The position numbers were made by a program, and so were the translations under genes. Shown piece after piece: positions 35,624 to 44,582 of a stretch of 62,541 nt of DNA. Under the pieces are notes generated by a model. The model was not told the origin of the DNA and did no database searches. It was given only the letters and a program-made list of their open reading frames with translations. The DNA is taken from contig JAKSQT010000005.1 in assembly GCA_024403995.1 (NCBI GenBank), forward strand, positions 1-62,541, written 5' to 3'. Origin of the DNA: Ruminococcus sp. GTDB lineage: Bacteria > Bacillota > Clostridia > Oscillospirales > Ruminococcaceae. Position 1 is the stretch's first letter. Each line of letters starts with the position of its first letter.

Positions 35624-35652
35624 TTGACAAATTATACATATTGTGTTATTAT
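35624..35652 (+). promoter_or_regulatory. Promoter of the calcium-type ATPase leader
   Basis: TTGACA (35624-35629), 17 bases, TATTAT (35647-35652). The predicted start at about 35659 leaves about 330 nt of leader before the ATPase start codon. Confidence 0.8.
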
Positions 35653-35658
35653 TTATGT

Positions 35659-35992
35659 ATTGTCATGTATGTTGTTTTCATGATGTTTTCTCTATGTATT
35701 TCCGACATGGAGAATGTTACATCTGTGTCAATGTTCATGAAAAATCTTTCAGGCACAATGATATAGTGCTGTCATATGAATTGGGGGTTGAAAAAATATG
35801 GGATTCTCGGTTCGCAAAGTTCAGGTATCATGCATAATTATACGGGTATACTGAATGAAACGGACTTCGGGATTTTTGCCGCATTGCTGAATGATACAGC
35901 TTTTTGCGGTGAGTTTTTGGGACACGCTGTGTTCCGCTTTGGGGTATTCTGCGAAAATTCGCAGAAAAATTATTTTTTAGGGAGTAAAAACA
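35659..35992 (+). promoter_or_regulatory. Long structured leader with terminator: candidate riboswitch or attenuator
   Basis: The leader is non-coding except for a possible 18-codon frame at 35798-35854 (GGGGG site, ATG, TGA). It holds several inverted repeats: GGCAC/GTGC(C) near 35753-35773, a bulged stem TTGCCGCA...TGCGGTGA with an inner GCTG/CAGC near 35876-35911, and a terminator at 35947-35978 that ends only 2 bases before the ribosome site of the ATPase. A 6-base TTCGCA at 35811-35816 can pair with the 5' side of the terminator stem (TGCGAA) as an antiterminator. This is the layout of a transcriptional riboswitch or leader-peptide attenuator. It does not show the conserved bases of the yybP-ykoY manganese, M-box or NiCo classes as far as I can see. 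Confidence 0.5.
35947..35978 (+). terminator. Attenuator-type terminator upstream of the ATPase
   Basis: TTCTGCGAA and TTCGCAGAA form a 9-base perfect inverted repeat with an AAATTATTTTTT tail, 15 bases before the ATG at 35993. A terminator in this place only makes sense if readthrough is regulated. Confidence 0.75.
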
Positions 35993-38590
35993 ATGAATCT
36001 GAAAGGTTTAACCGCAAAAGAAGTTGAAGAAAGCCGTGCGAAAAACGGCTCCAACACATTAACACAGATACCGCCTGACCCGCTTTGGAAAAAGATACTC
36101 GAAGGCTTCAAGGATCCTATGATCATGATCCTTCTCGTAGCACTTGTTGTACAGGTAGTACTGTTTTTCCTCAAACAGGCTGAATGGTTCGAGCCTGTGG
36201 GAATTCTTATCGCAATTCTCATTGCAAACGGTGTTTCATCCGTAAGTGAAAATAAACAGGAGGGCAAGGCATCTGCCCTTAAAGCTGAAGAAGAAGCAAA
36301 GGAACTTGCAAAGGTTCTCCGTGACGGTCAGCTTATAGAAATTCATGTAAGCGAAGTCGTTGTTGACGATATCGTTTATTTACAGGCAGGCGACAAGCTT
36401 CCTGCCGATGGTGAGATCGTTGAAGGCGCACTTAAACTTGATCAGGCTGCACTCAACGGCGAAACAGAAGAAGCAGACAAAATTCCTGATGAAAAATCAG
36501 AAGGCTATGATATAAAGGATCTTCTCAATAAGCACTATGCTTACCGTGGCACTGTTGTATGCGGCGGTGAAGGCTATATGAAGGTCAAGGTCGTTGGCGA
36601 CAAGACCCTCTTTGGTGAACTTGCACTTGAAGTTCAGGAGGATTCAAGAGAAACTCCGCTTCAGGTAAAGCTCGGCAAGCTTGCAAAGCAGATATCTACT
36701 TTCGGTTATATCGGTGCTATTGCAATTATCGTAGGTATTATTCTCAGAGCAGCAATTGTAGGTGAACTTCCTTCAGGCGGCGTTGAGTGGGTAAAGTTCC
36801 TCATGAACGCTATCACAGTTGCTGTTACTATCATTGTTTGTGCTGTACCGGAAGGTCTCCCGATGCTCACATCCATCCTTCTTTCTTTCCAGAGCCTTAA
36901 AATGTCCAAGGACAACGTTCTTGTAAGAAAGATCAACGGTCTTGAGACCGCAGGAAGCCTCAGTCTTCTTTTCAGTGATAAGACAGGTACTATCACCGAA
37001 GGCAGACTTTCAGTTGTTGAACTCGTAACTGGTAATGTTGTAAAATATGACAGTATCTCAAAACTCTGCCCTGAGCTTGAACTTGATGTTATCACAGGTA
37101 TCGGCGTTAACAACAGCGCAGTAGCAAGCAATGGTCAGGTAATCGGCGGCAACAGTACAGACCGTGCTCTCATGTCCTTCATCGTTGAGGAAAAAGCCGA
37201 AAACAAGATGAATAAGGACGAAGTAAGAGCATTCAACGCTTTCAACTCTACAAAGAAGATGTCAAGCGTTACTATCTGCCGTGACGGAAGCTTCTGCACA
37301 TATGTAAAGGGTGCTCCTGAAAGAATCGTAGAAAGATGTTCACATTATATAGATGAAAACGGCAATGTAAAGGAACTTACCGAAAAGGGCTACCTCATGC
37401 AGTATATTGATGAACAGGCAGGCCGTTCGATGAGACTTCTCGGTGTTGCCAAGAGAGACGGCGACAGCGATGAGGGAGATCTCACACTCGTATGCGTACT
37501 CTGTATCAGAGACAATGTCCGTAAGGAAGCCGTTGACGCTATCAAGGAAGTTCAGGAAGCCGGCATTCAGGTAGTTATGGTAACAGGTGACCGTAAGGAA
37601 ACCGCCTGCGCTATTGCAAAGGAGGCAGGACTTCTCAGAACAAACGAGGACGTTGCTCTTACATCAGGTGAAATGGCTGAAAAGTCAGACGAAGAACTCA
37701 AGGCTATCATTCCTCACCTCCGTGTTGTTGCACGTGCCCTTCCTACAGATAAGAGCCGTCTTGTAAGATGTGCTCAGGAACTTGACTATGTTGTTGGTAT
37801 GACAGGCGACGGTGTTAACGACTCACCTGCACTTAAAAAGGCTGATGTCGGATTTGCAATGGGCAGCGGTACCGAAGTTGCCAAGGAAGCCGGAGACATC
37901 ACTATCCTCGATGACAATTTCTCATCAATCGCAAAGGCTATCCTCTATGGACGTACAATGTTCAAGGGTATCAGAAAGTTCCTTATCTTCCAGCTTACTG
38001 TTAACGTTGCAGCAGTTCTTACCTGTTTCATCGGCTCACTTCTTGGTGAGGCAAAGATGATGACAGTTATTCAGCTTCTTCTTGTAAACCTTGCTATGGA
38101 TACACTTGCCGCTATCGCATTCGGCAGTGAACCTGCACTTAAGGAATACATGAAAGAAAAGCCTATTCCACGTCAGGCAAGCATCATCAGTCTGCCAATG
38201 CTCATTGAAGTTATCATAAGCGGACTTTATATCACAGCAGTTTGTCTCTGTATCCGTTTTGTTCCTGCAATTGCTGATCTCTTTGGAAACAGCGACAGAG
38301 TATATCTCTGCTCAGCACTTTTTGCAACATTCATGATGGCAATTTCATTCAACGGCTTCAATGCACGTACTGAAAGAATGAATGTATTTGAGCATCTCGG
38401 AAGAAACAAGAGTTTCCTTGCTGTAATCGGTGCACTTCTTGCTATCCAGTTCATTTTCGTAATGGTTGGCGGAGACTTCCTCAGCGTTACACCTCTTAAT
38501 GCAAAGACATGGATCATCTGTATCATTCTTGCATTCCTCGTAGTGCCGATCGACATCATCAGAAAAGCACTTACAAAGAAAGAAAAGTAA
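35993..38590 (+). CDS. Calcium-transporting-type P2 ATPase
   Basis: The 865-residue pump has the P2A/P2B layout: N-terminal cytoplasmic helices, membrane segments at about 50-95, the actuator domain with ALNGETEEADK, segment 4 with the ion-site VPEGLP (about 287), DKTGT phosphorylation site (about 329), KGAPER (about 442), TGDRKETA, GDGVNDSPALKKADVGFAM (about 605) and four to six C-terminal membrane segments. VPEGLP is typical of calcium pumps. In the actuator the usual TGES is replaced by NGET, as in many PMCA-type bacterial pumps. GGGAG precedes the ATG. Placement just ahead of calcium-binding TerD genes fits calcium homeostasis in the stress module. Confidence 0.93.
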   Translation: MNLKGLTAKEVEESRAKNGSNTLTQIPPDPLWKKILEGFKDPMIMILLVALVVQVVLFFLKQAEWFEPVGILIAILIANGVSSVSENKQEGKASALKAEEEAKELAKVLRDGQLIEIHVSEVVVDDIVYLQAGDKLPADGEIVEGALKLDQAALNGETEEADKIPDEKSEGYDIKDLLNKHYAYRGTVVCGGEGYMKVKVVGDKTLFGELALEVQEDSRETPLQVKLGKLAKQISTFGYIGAIAIIVGIILRAAIVGELPSGGVEWVKFLMNAITVAVTIIVCAVPEGLPMLTSILLSFQSLKMSKDNVLVRKINGLETAGSLSLLFSDKTGTITEGRLSVVELVTGNVVKYDSISKLCPELELDVITGIGVNNSAVASNGQVIGGNSTDRALMSFIVEEKAENKMNKDEVRAFNAFNSTKKMSSVTICRDGSFCTYVKGAPERIVERCSHYIDENGNVKELTEKGYLMQYIDEQAGRSMRLLGVAKRDGDSDEGDLTLVCVLCIRDNVRKEAVDAIKEVQEAGIQVVMVTGDRKETACAIAKEAGLLRTNEDVALTSGEMAEKSDEELKAIIPHLRVVARALPTDKSRLVRCAQELDYVVGMTGDGVNDSPALKKADVGFAMGSGTEVAKEAGDITILDDNFSSIAKAILYGRTMFKGIRKFLIFQLTVNVAAVLTCFIGSLLGEAKMMTVIQLLLVNLAMDTLAAIAFGSEPALKEYMKEKPIPRQASIISLPMLIEVIISGLYITAVCLCIRFVPAIADLFGNSDRVYLCSALFATFMMAISFNGFNARTERMNVFEHLGRNKSFLAVIGALLAIQFIFVMVGGDFLSVTPLNAKTWIICIILAFLVVPIDIIRKALTKKEK

Positions 38591-38599
38591 TTAATAGAA

Positions 38600-38626
38600 G
38601 CACCGCACTCTTTTGTGCGGTGTTTC
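38600..38626 (+). terminator. Weak hairpin after the ATPase gene
   Basis: CACCGCAC pairs with GTGCGGTG, followed only by TTTC. The poor T-run suggests that part of the transcription continues into the TerD genes. No convincing separate promoter for terD was found. The stem resembles the family B repeat end. Confidence 0.5.
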
Positions 38627-38686
38627 ACAAAAAATAAAGGTATTGCCAAAACAGCATAATACCACATAAAAAGGAGTTGTTTGAAT

Positions 38687-39295
38687 ATGAGTATCAATCT
38701 TCAGAAGGGTCAGAAAATCGACCTCACTAAACACGGCGCACCAGGCGGCGGTCTCAGAAACGTTCTTGTAGGTCTCGGCTGGGATGAGGCTCAGAAATCA
38801 GGATTTTTCAGCCGTCCGAAGCCGATAGACTGCGATGCATCAGTAATTCTCTGCGGCGCAGGCGGACACGTCCTCAACCCTTCAGATGTAAAGCAGTCAG
38901 TCATTTATTTCGGTAATCTCCGTCATCCAAGCGGCGCTATCATGCATATGGGCGATAACCTCACAGGTGCAGGTCAGGGCGATGATGAACAGATCAAGGT
39001 TGACCTTGCTGCTGTTCCGATGAATATTGAAAAAATGGTATTCGTTGTAAATATCTATGACGGCAGGGCAAGAGGTCAGCATTTCGGTATGATAAGAAAT
39101 GCATATATTCACCTTATCGACCTTTCAAACTCAAGCGAGATATGCCGCTTCAATCTTTCGGAAAATTACGATAATATGACAGGTCTTATCGTTGGTGAAA
39201 TATACAGATACAACGGCGAATGGAAATTCAATGCGATCGGTCAGCCGGTTCAGGAGGCAAGCCGTCTCCAGAATATTATTGATATATACAGATAA
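38687..39295 (+). CDS. TerD family calcium-binding protein 1
   Basis: The 202-residue TerD-fold protein (beta sandwich) starts SINLQKGQKIDLTK and carries the two acidic calcium-binding stretches of the family, here IDCDASVIL (about 43) and AGQGDDEQIKVDL (about 97), followed by VFVVNIYDG. In this copy LDLDAS is changed to IDCDAS and there is an insertion GAPGGGLRNV before GLGWD, so calcium binding may differ from its neighbour. AAGGAG lies 10 bases before the ATG. TerD proteins are linked with tellurite, phage and membrane stress tolerance. Confidence 0.94.
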   Translation: MSINLQKGQKIDLTKHGAPGGGLRNVLVGLGWDEAQKSGFFSRPKPIDCDASVILCGAGGHVLNPSDVKQSVIYFGNLRHPSGAIMHMGDNLTGAGQGDDEQIKVDLAAVPMNIEKMVFVVNIYDGRARGQHFGMIRNAYIHLIDLSNSSEICRFNLSENYDNMTGLIVGEIYRYNGEWKFNAIGQPVQEASRLQNIIDIYR

Positions 39296-39312
39296 CAGGG
39301 AGGAATTAAGTT

Positions 39313-39897
39313 ATGGCTATTAATCTTCAGAAGGGTCAGAGAGTTTCCCTTGATAATACTCTCACACACGCACTTGTAGGTCTCGGTTGGGATACAAACC
39401 ACTATGACGGCGGCTTTGACTTTGACCTTGATGCTTCTGTTTTCCTTCTTGGCGAAAACGGCAAGCTTCTCAGAGATGAGGACTTCGTTTTCTACAATAA
39501 CCTCAACGGTCGTGACGGTGCTGTAGTTCATACAGGTGATAACCTCACAGGTGAGGGCGACGGTGATGATGAAGTTATTATGATCGACTTCACAAAGATA
39601 CCGCCTGAGATCAAGAAGCTTGCTATCTGCGTTACTATTTATGATGCACAGACACGCCGTCAGAATTTCGGTCAGGTCTCAAATGCTTATATCCGTATCG
39701 CAAAGCTTGCTGATGAGTTTGATACAGTTGGGGAAACTGTTCTCAAATTTGACCTTGAAGAAGAATTTTCTATCGAAACAGCTCTCGTAGTAGCTGAAAT
39801 TTATAACAAGAACGGTGAATGGAAGTTCAATGCTGTTGCTGCCGGATATCAGGGCGGTCTTGAAGCAATCTGCCGTTCATTCGGTGCAAATGTCTGA
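39313..39897 (+). CDS. TerD family calcium-binding protein 2
   Basis: The 194-residue protein is a canonical TerD/TerZ/TerE relative: INLQKGQRVSLDN, VGLGWDTN, FDLDASVFLLG (about 35), VHTGDNLTGEGDGDDE (about 75) and ICVTIYDA. The acidic calcium sites are intact, unlike the partly altered first copy. It follows after 17 bases, with a GGGAGGAATT ribosome site. A 119-base gap with a weak hairpin separates it from the kinase gene. Confidence 0.96.
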   Translation: MAINLQKGQRVSLDNTLTHALVGLGWDTNHYDGGFDFDLDASVFLLGENGKLLRDEDFVFYNNLNGRDGAVVHTGDNLTGEGDGDDEVIMIDFTKIPPEIKKLAICVTIYDAQTRRQNFGQVSNAYIRIAKLADEFDTVGETVLKFDLEEEFSIETALVVAEIYNKNGEWKFNAVAAGYQGGLEAICRSFGANV

Positions 39898-40016
39898 TAA
39901 TAATAAAGACTGACAAAGTCACCTCTGAAAACCTTATCGTGCAGATTCGGTACAGATTTGCCGAAGATTACGGTGAACGGAATTCGGGGGTGGCTTTTTG
40001 ATTAAGAGGTGGGAAG

Positions 40017-41312
40017 ATGGTTGTATTTCAGAAAGGACAGCGCATAAAGTCTGCATCAGGCGGCGAGATCGAGATACTCGATTTTCTCGGCGCAGGCGGA
40101 CAGGGTGCTGTTTATAAAGTAAAATACGGCGGCGAGGAGCTTGCACTCAAATGGTTTCACTCAAACAAATTGTATGAGAATGAGCGCTTTTGCCGCAATA
40201 TTGAGAATAATATAAGACAGGGCGCACCGGCAGACTGCTTTCTGTGGCCGGTTGAACTGACAGAATTTATCAGCGGTTCTTTCGGCTATCTTATGAAGCT
40301 GAGACCGCCGCAGTACAGGGAGTTTTCACATTTTCTGCTTGCTAAGGTGCATTTTGCAGATATTTCGGCTCTTATCAATGCCGCACTGGGCATTATCAAT
40401 GGTTTCAGAGCGCTCCATAACCGTGGATACAGCTATCAGGATCTTAACGACGGAAACTTTTTCGTTGATCCGAAAACAGGCGATGTGCTGATATGCGACA
40501 ATGATAACGTTACGCCATATGGTGAAAACCTCGGTATTATGGGAAAATGCCGATATATGGCTCCTGAAGTCGTAACAGGCGGAAAGAGGCCTGACTGCCA
40601 TACCGACCGTTTCTCACTTGCTGTTATTCTGTATATGATACTGTTCCTCAATCATCCGCTTGAAGGCAAAAAGACAATGTGTCCGTGCCTTACAGAGGAG
40701 CTTGAATACAGATTTTACGGTGAATCTCCCGTATTCGTATGGGATGATTATGATGACTCAAACCGTCCTGTCAGGGGGGTACACGTCAATGAGATTAGAC
40801 TCTGGAAGATATATCCTGAATTTGTGAGAAAGGCTTTCGGAAGGGCTTTCAGTCATGAGGCTCTTGTCGGCGGAGATATCGAACACAGAGTCATTGAAAA
40901 GGAATGGCAGGAGATCTTCATGCAGCTCCGTGACATGACAATGAAGTGTTCTTGCGGAAGCGATACATTCTTTGATGTGAATGAACAGTCATGCGAATGC
41001 ATAAACTGTGGAAAAACAATTTTCAGACCAATGGTGCTGAAGGTGAAAAAGCGTAATATCGTGCTTGCATCAGGTTCAAAACTGTATACAGACTGTATTG
41101 AGCCTGAATGCGATGATTTCAGAAAGATAAGCGGTGAAGTGGTCGGAAGTATCACTGACCCGACAGTCCTTGGACTGAAAAATCTGACTGATACCGAGTG
41201 GGAGGCAGAGCTTCCGAATGGTTCAGCACGAAAATTCACAAAAGGTCAGGTCGTAAAACTTGGCAGAGGAGTAAAAATAAAATTCGGCGATGTCAGTGCC
41301 GAGATAAATTAA
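40017..41312 (+). CDS. Ter-associated protein kinase with C-terminal zinc ribbon
   Basis: The 431-residue protein has a kinase domain at about residues 15-270: Gly-rich loop LGAGGQGAVYKV, ATP lysine in LALKW (about 43), catalytic loop YSYQDLNDGNFFV in place of HRDLKPEN (about 140) and metal-binding DND in CDNDNV in place of DFG (about 161), then YMAPEV (about 182). Catalytic Asp, Asn and the metal Asp are kept, so it is probably active. After it come a zinc ribbon (CSCG...CECINCG, about 308-335) and a beta-rich tail (about 345-431) resembling an FHA-like fold. Kinases of this type are partners of TerY vWA proteins and PP2C phosphatases, both of which follow. Confidence 0.9.
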   Translation: MVVFQKGQRIKSASGGEIEILDFLGAGGQGAVYKVKYGGEELALKWFHSNKLYENERFCRNIENNIRQGAPADCFLWPVELTEFISGSFGYLMKLRPPQYREFSHFLLAKVHFADISALINAALGIINGFRALHNRGYSYQDLNDGNFFVDPKTGDVLICDNDNVTPYGENLGIMGKCRYMAPEVVTGGKRPDCHTDRFSLAVILYMILFLNHPLEGKKTMCPCLTEELEYRFYGESPVFVWDDYDDSNRPVRGVHVNEIRLWKIYPEFVRKAFGRAFSHEALVGGDIEHRVIEKEWQEIFMQLRDMTMKCSCGSDTFFDVNEQSCECINCGKTIFRPMVLKVKKRNIVLASGSKLYTDCIEPECDDFRKISGEVVGSITDPTVLGLKNLTDTEWEAELPNGSARKFTKGQVVKLGRGVKIKFGDVSAEIN

Positions 41313-41321
41313 GGTGATATT

Positions 41322-42101
41322 ATGGGAATTTATGATGATGTTGTTGAAGTAACACGAAGAACTATGGTGCTCTTTTTCGTGGTAGATACCTCGGGAAGTA
41401 TGAACGGAGCAAAGATAGGTACGGTAAACTCGGCTATCGAGGAGATTGTGCCTGAACTTAAAGATATATCCGAGGAGAATGCAGATGCAATGATAAAAGT
41501 TGCTACGCTTACATTCTCGTCAGGTGCAAAATGGATAAACGAGCCTATTTCAGCCGAGACTTTCCGCTGGAATTATCTCAATGCACAGGGAGTTACAGAT
41601 CTTGGAAAAGCTTTCGATGAGCTGAACGACAAGCTGTCAAGAAATGCTTATATGGGCGATATTTCAGGTTCTTTTGCACCTGTTATCTTCCTTATGTCTG
41701 ACGGCGAGCCGACTGATAATTATATGGACAGTCTTGAAGTGCTCAGAGAGAACAACTGGTTCAAAAAGGCTATCAAGGTAGCCGTTGCCATCGGAAAGGA
41801 TGCAAATAAGCGTGTTCTCAGTGAATTTACCGGAAATCCGGAGGCTGTTATCACTGTTCATTCACCGGAAGCGCTCAAAAAGTGGATACAGTTCGTCAGC
41901 GTTACTGCTTCACAGATAGGCAGCCGCAGTGCTAATGCAACAGGCGGACAGTCCGCACCTGTCACAGGCGAACAGACTGAAAAGCCAAAGAGCAAGATAA
42001 ACCTCACAAAACAGGAGGAATTCATAAGAGAGATCAAGGCTCAGGAAGCAGCCGAGGCTGAGGACTGGGACGACTTTGACGACGGCGGCATCCAGTGGTA
42101 A
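41322..42101 (+). CDS. TerY-like von Willebrand A domain protein
   Basis: The 259-residue protein has a vWA domain with an intact MIDAS metal site: DTSGSMNGAK (about 23), the Thr of GVTDLGKAF (about 92) and SDGEPTDNY (about 126). The C-terminus is an acidic, low-complexity tail ending DWDDFDDGGIQW. vWA proteins of the TerY group act as metal-dependent scaffolds in Ter systems, together with kinase and PP2C partners. It starts 9 bases after the kinase gene and is followed after 15 bases by the phosphatase. Confidence 0.93.
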   Translation: MGIYDDVVEVTRRTMVLFFVVDTSGSMNGAKIGTVNSAIEEIVPELKDISEENADAMIKVATLTFSSGAKWINEPISAETFRWNYLNAQGVTDLGKAFDELNDKLSRNAYMGDISGSFAPVIFLMSDGEPTDNYMDSLEVLRENNWFKKAIKVAVAIGKDANKRVLSEFTGNPEAVITVHSPEALKKWIQFVSVTASQIGSRSANATGGQSAPVTGEQTEKPKSKINLTKQEEFIREIKAQEAAEAEDWDDFDDGGIQW

Positions 42102-42116
42102 GCGGAGGCAATTGCT

Positions 42117-42983
42117 ATGAATTACAAGGCATTTGCAATTTCCGCACAGGGTGAAAGCCATATAAGACGTGGAAAGGAATGTCAGGATGCTTCTTTCAGT
42201 GTATGCAATGACGATGTTTCAATAATCGTTGTCTGTGACGGTCACGGCGGCGATGACTATGTGAGAAGTGCGTTCGGTTCGGTTTTTGCCTGTGAAACGG
42301 CAGTGGAGAATATCCGTTTCTTCCTTGAAAATGCTGACAAGGAAAAACTGAAAAATAACACCGATACTGTACTTGCAAATCTTGAGGCAAGCATCATCAG
42401 CGGCTGGAATGAGCGGCTTTCAGAGCATTATGCTGCAAATCCGTTTACTGATGATGAACTTGCACTGCTTTCTGACAGAGCTTTAAATCGTTATCTTAAT
42501 CAGAACCGCATTGAATCGGCATATGGAACTACTCTGCTTGCTGCGGCAGTCACAAAGGATTTCTGGTTTGCAATTCAGATAGGCGACGGCAAATGTGTCG
42601 CCGCCGATGCTGACGGAAATTTTGAGCAGCCTGTTCCATGGGACGATAAATGCTTTCTGAATACTACGACTTCTATGTGCGACAGCGAGGCTATCATAAA
42701 TTTCAGACATTATTACTCTGAAAAGCTTCCTGCGGCGGTTTTTTTATGTTCGGACGGCATTGATGACAGTTTCAGCGGAGATGAAAAGCTGAACGGTTTC
42801 TATAAAACTGTTCTTCAGTCTTTTTCCACGTCGGATATTGACGATGCTGTAAGCGAACTGAGGGAATATCTGCCCAGACTTTCTGCAAAGGGCAGCGGTG
42901 ATGATGTATCGGTCGCCGTTCTGTTTGACATGGTCGGAATTGCTGGTATAAGCGGAAATAATAACGGGAGCGTGACGAAATGA
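42117..42983 (+). CDS. PP2C family protein phosphatase
   Basis: The 288-residue PP2C enzyme should reverse the phosphorylation made by the kinase at 40017. Metal-binding aspartates are in VVCDGHGGDDYV (about 41), IQIGDGKC (about 155), CSDGIDDSF (about 209) and GSGDDVSVAV (about 261). The N-terminal AISAQGESHIRRGKECQD is typical of the Ter-associated PP2C group. Its stop overlaps the next start codon (ATGA). Confidence 0.93.
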   Translation: MNYKAFAISAQGESHIRRGKECQDASFSVCNDDVSIIVVCDGHGGDDYVRSAFGSVFACETAVENIRFFLENADKEKLKNNTDTVLANLEASIISGWNERLSEHYAANPFTDDELALLSDRALNRYLNQNRIESAYGTTLLAAAVTKDFWFAIQIGDGKCVAADADGNFEQPVPWDDKCFLNTTTSMCDSEAIINFRHYYSEKLPAAVFLCSDGIDDSFSGDEKLNGFYKTVLQSFSTSDIDDAVSELREYLPRLSAKGSGDDVSVAVLFDMVGIAGISGNNNGSVTK

Positions 42984-44524
42984 GCAATGACAGTAATGAG
43001 TTTCAGGATATACTGAGATCTGTTATTGATGAAAACGGTGCTGAACTGCTGAAAGATCCTTATAAAATGAATGCGTTTCTTCTTGACTTTGCGTATGAAT
43101 ACGGAAAATACCGTAAGCTTATCACAATTGTTCTTCAGGAGGACGTAGGCGATATTATTTTTCAGGCAAGAAACAAGGAAAGCGAAACAAAAGAACAGTC
43201 ACTTAAAAAATGTCTCCAGAGACTTAGATCTGAAACGTGGCTGACCGAAAGCGCTATGATACTTGCGGTGAATATGCTTGCAAAAGCAGTTGACCTTGGA
43301 TGCGAGCTTCCGGAATATAATGAGCCTGAACCTCAGAAAGCGGCTGCGCCTGTAACTCAGCCTGCACCGTCTGTATTGTCGTTGGTGCGTTCAACGCCGA
43401 AAAGCAGTGTGTCAGTAAAGGTGGCTGCAAATGCAGAAAAGGACATTATCAAAGGCGATATATCTGATGTGTGCGGTGACGTTACTCCTTATCTTACAGG
43501 TGTGACCTCTATCGGATATAAAGCGTTTATCGGCAATTTCATGCTTAAAAGAGTAATTATCCCTGAATGCGTTAAAACTATTATGGGAAAGGCGTTCAGT
43601 TGGTGCGTAAATCTTGAAGAAGTGCGCATCCCAAGCGGAATCGAAAAGATAGGTGAACGTGCCTTTGAAAGGTGCTATAATCTCAGGCAGATATCAATTG
43701 AAAATTCGCCAAAATATGCTGTCACCAACGGTATGCTCGTTGACAAGGAAAAAAAGCGTGTAATGAGGGCGATGAATGCAGACGGCAATATTAATATGAC
43801 AATACCTCACGGTATAAAATCGGTCGCTCCGTATGCATTTGAATGCAGCCCTGCAAATACCGTGTTTATTCCGTCAACGCTTGAAAGGATAAACAGCAAT
43901 GCATTCTATGACTGCTACTGTTTGAATGCATTTGACGTAGATTCGGGAAATTTCTGGTTTGCATCATATGACGGCGTACTCTATACAAACGAGGGAATGC
44001 AGCTTGTGCTCTATCCGCAGGGAAGGACTGCACCGGACTATTATATCAATTACGGTACTGTCGAGGTATGCGACAGGGCGTTCATGGGAGCAATGAACCT
44101 TGAAAAAGTAATTTTTTCAAGCTCTGCAAGAAAAATCGGCAGCCGTGCATTCCAGTTCTGTGAAAAACTGAAATCAGTAACACTTCCTGTAAGCATAACT
44201 TCCATTGGTGAAATGGCATTTCAGGGATGCAAGTCATTATCTATAATAACAATTCCTGTAAGCATCAAGGAGATAAGCGATTTTGTATTCAGTGAATGCC
44301 ATCGTTTAGAATCGATTACAGTTCCGCCAATGGTGGACAGAATAGGTCACGGCGCATTTCTGAACTGCCATCGTCTTGAAAGAATAGTGCTTCAGGAAGG
44401 TGTGTGCGTTATCGGAAATAACGCTTTCAAGGGATGTTCGGACAACCTTGTAATATATGCCAGAAATAACAGATTTGTGGAGCAGTACTGCAAAGCACAT
44501 TACATAAAATGTGTTGCTTTGTGA
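42980..44524 (+). CDS. Cytoplasmic BspA-type leucine-rich-repeat protein in the Ter module
   Basis: The 514-residue protein has no signal peptide. Residues 1-115 form a helical domain (ELLKDPYKMNAFLLDFAYEY..., SLKKCLQRLRSETWLTESAM) of a kind found as an accessory domain with kinase/Ter-type regulators. A Pro/Ala/Ser linker (about 115-150) follows, and then about ten BspA-type (LRR_5) repeats with the pattern I-G-x-x-A-F-x-x-C-x-x-L-x-x-V-x-I-P. BspA proteins are usually secreted, so a cytosolic form translationally coupled to a PP2C gene is unusual. I infer a protein-protein scaffold of the signalling complex. The end has a FVEQYCKAHYIK tail typical of BspA ends. Confidence 0.88.
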   Translation: MSNDSNEFQDILRSVIDENGAELLKDPYKMNAFLLDFAYEYGKYRKLITIVLQEDVGDIIFQARNKESETKEQSLKKCLQRLRSETWLTESAMILAVNMLAKAVDLGCELPEYNEPEPQKAAAPVTQPAPSVLSLVRSTPKSSVSVKVAANAEKDIIKGDISDVCGDVTPYLTGVTSIGYKAFIGNFMLKRVIIPECVKTIMGKAFSWCVNLEEVRIPSGIEKIGERAFERCYNLRQISIENSPKYAVTNGMLVDKEKKRVMRAMNADGNINMTIPHGIKSVAPYAFECSPANTVFIPSTLERINSNAFYDCYCLNAFDVDSGNFWFASYDGVLYTNEGMQLVLYPQGRTAPDYYINYGTVEVCDRAFMGAMNLEKVIFSSSARKIGSRAFQFCEKLKSVTLPVSITSIGEMAFQGCKSLSIITIPVSIKEISDFVFSECHRLESITVPPMVDRIGHGAFLNCHRLERIVLQEGVCVIGNNAFKGCSDNLVIYARNNRFVEQYCKAHYIKCVAL

Positions 44525-44582
44525 TAGTGAGGTATAGCCATAATTTTGTGTATTTATGCATGAAATTTTCATGGAGGAATAA

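Noticed and set aside
35659-35992. yybP-ykoY manganese riboswitch before the ATPase
   Set aside because: The class is expected at P-type ATPases, but I could not find its conserved loops; GGGAGTA is present only as the ribosome site of the gene.
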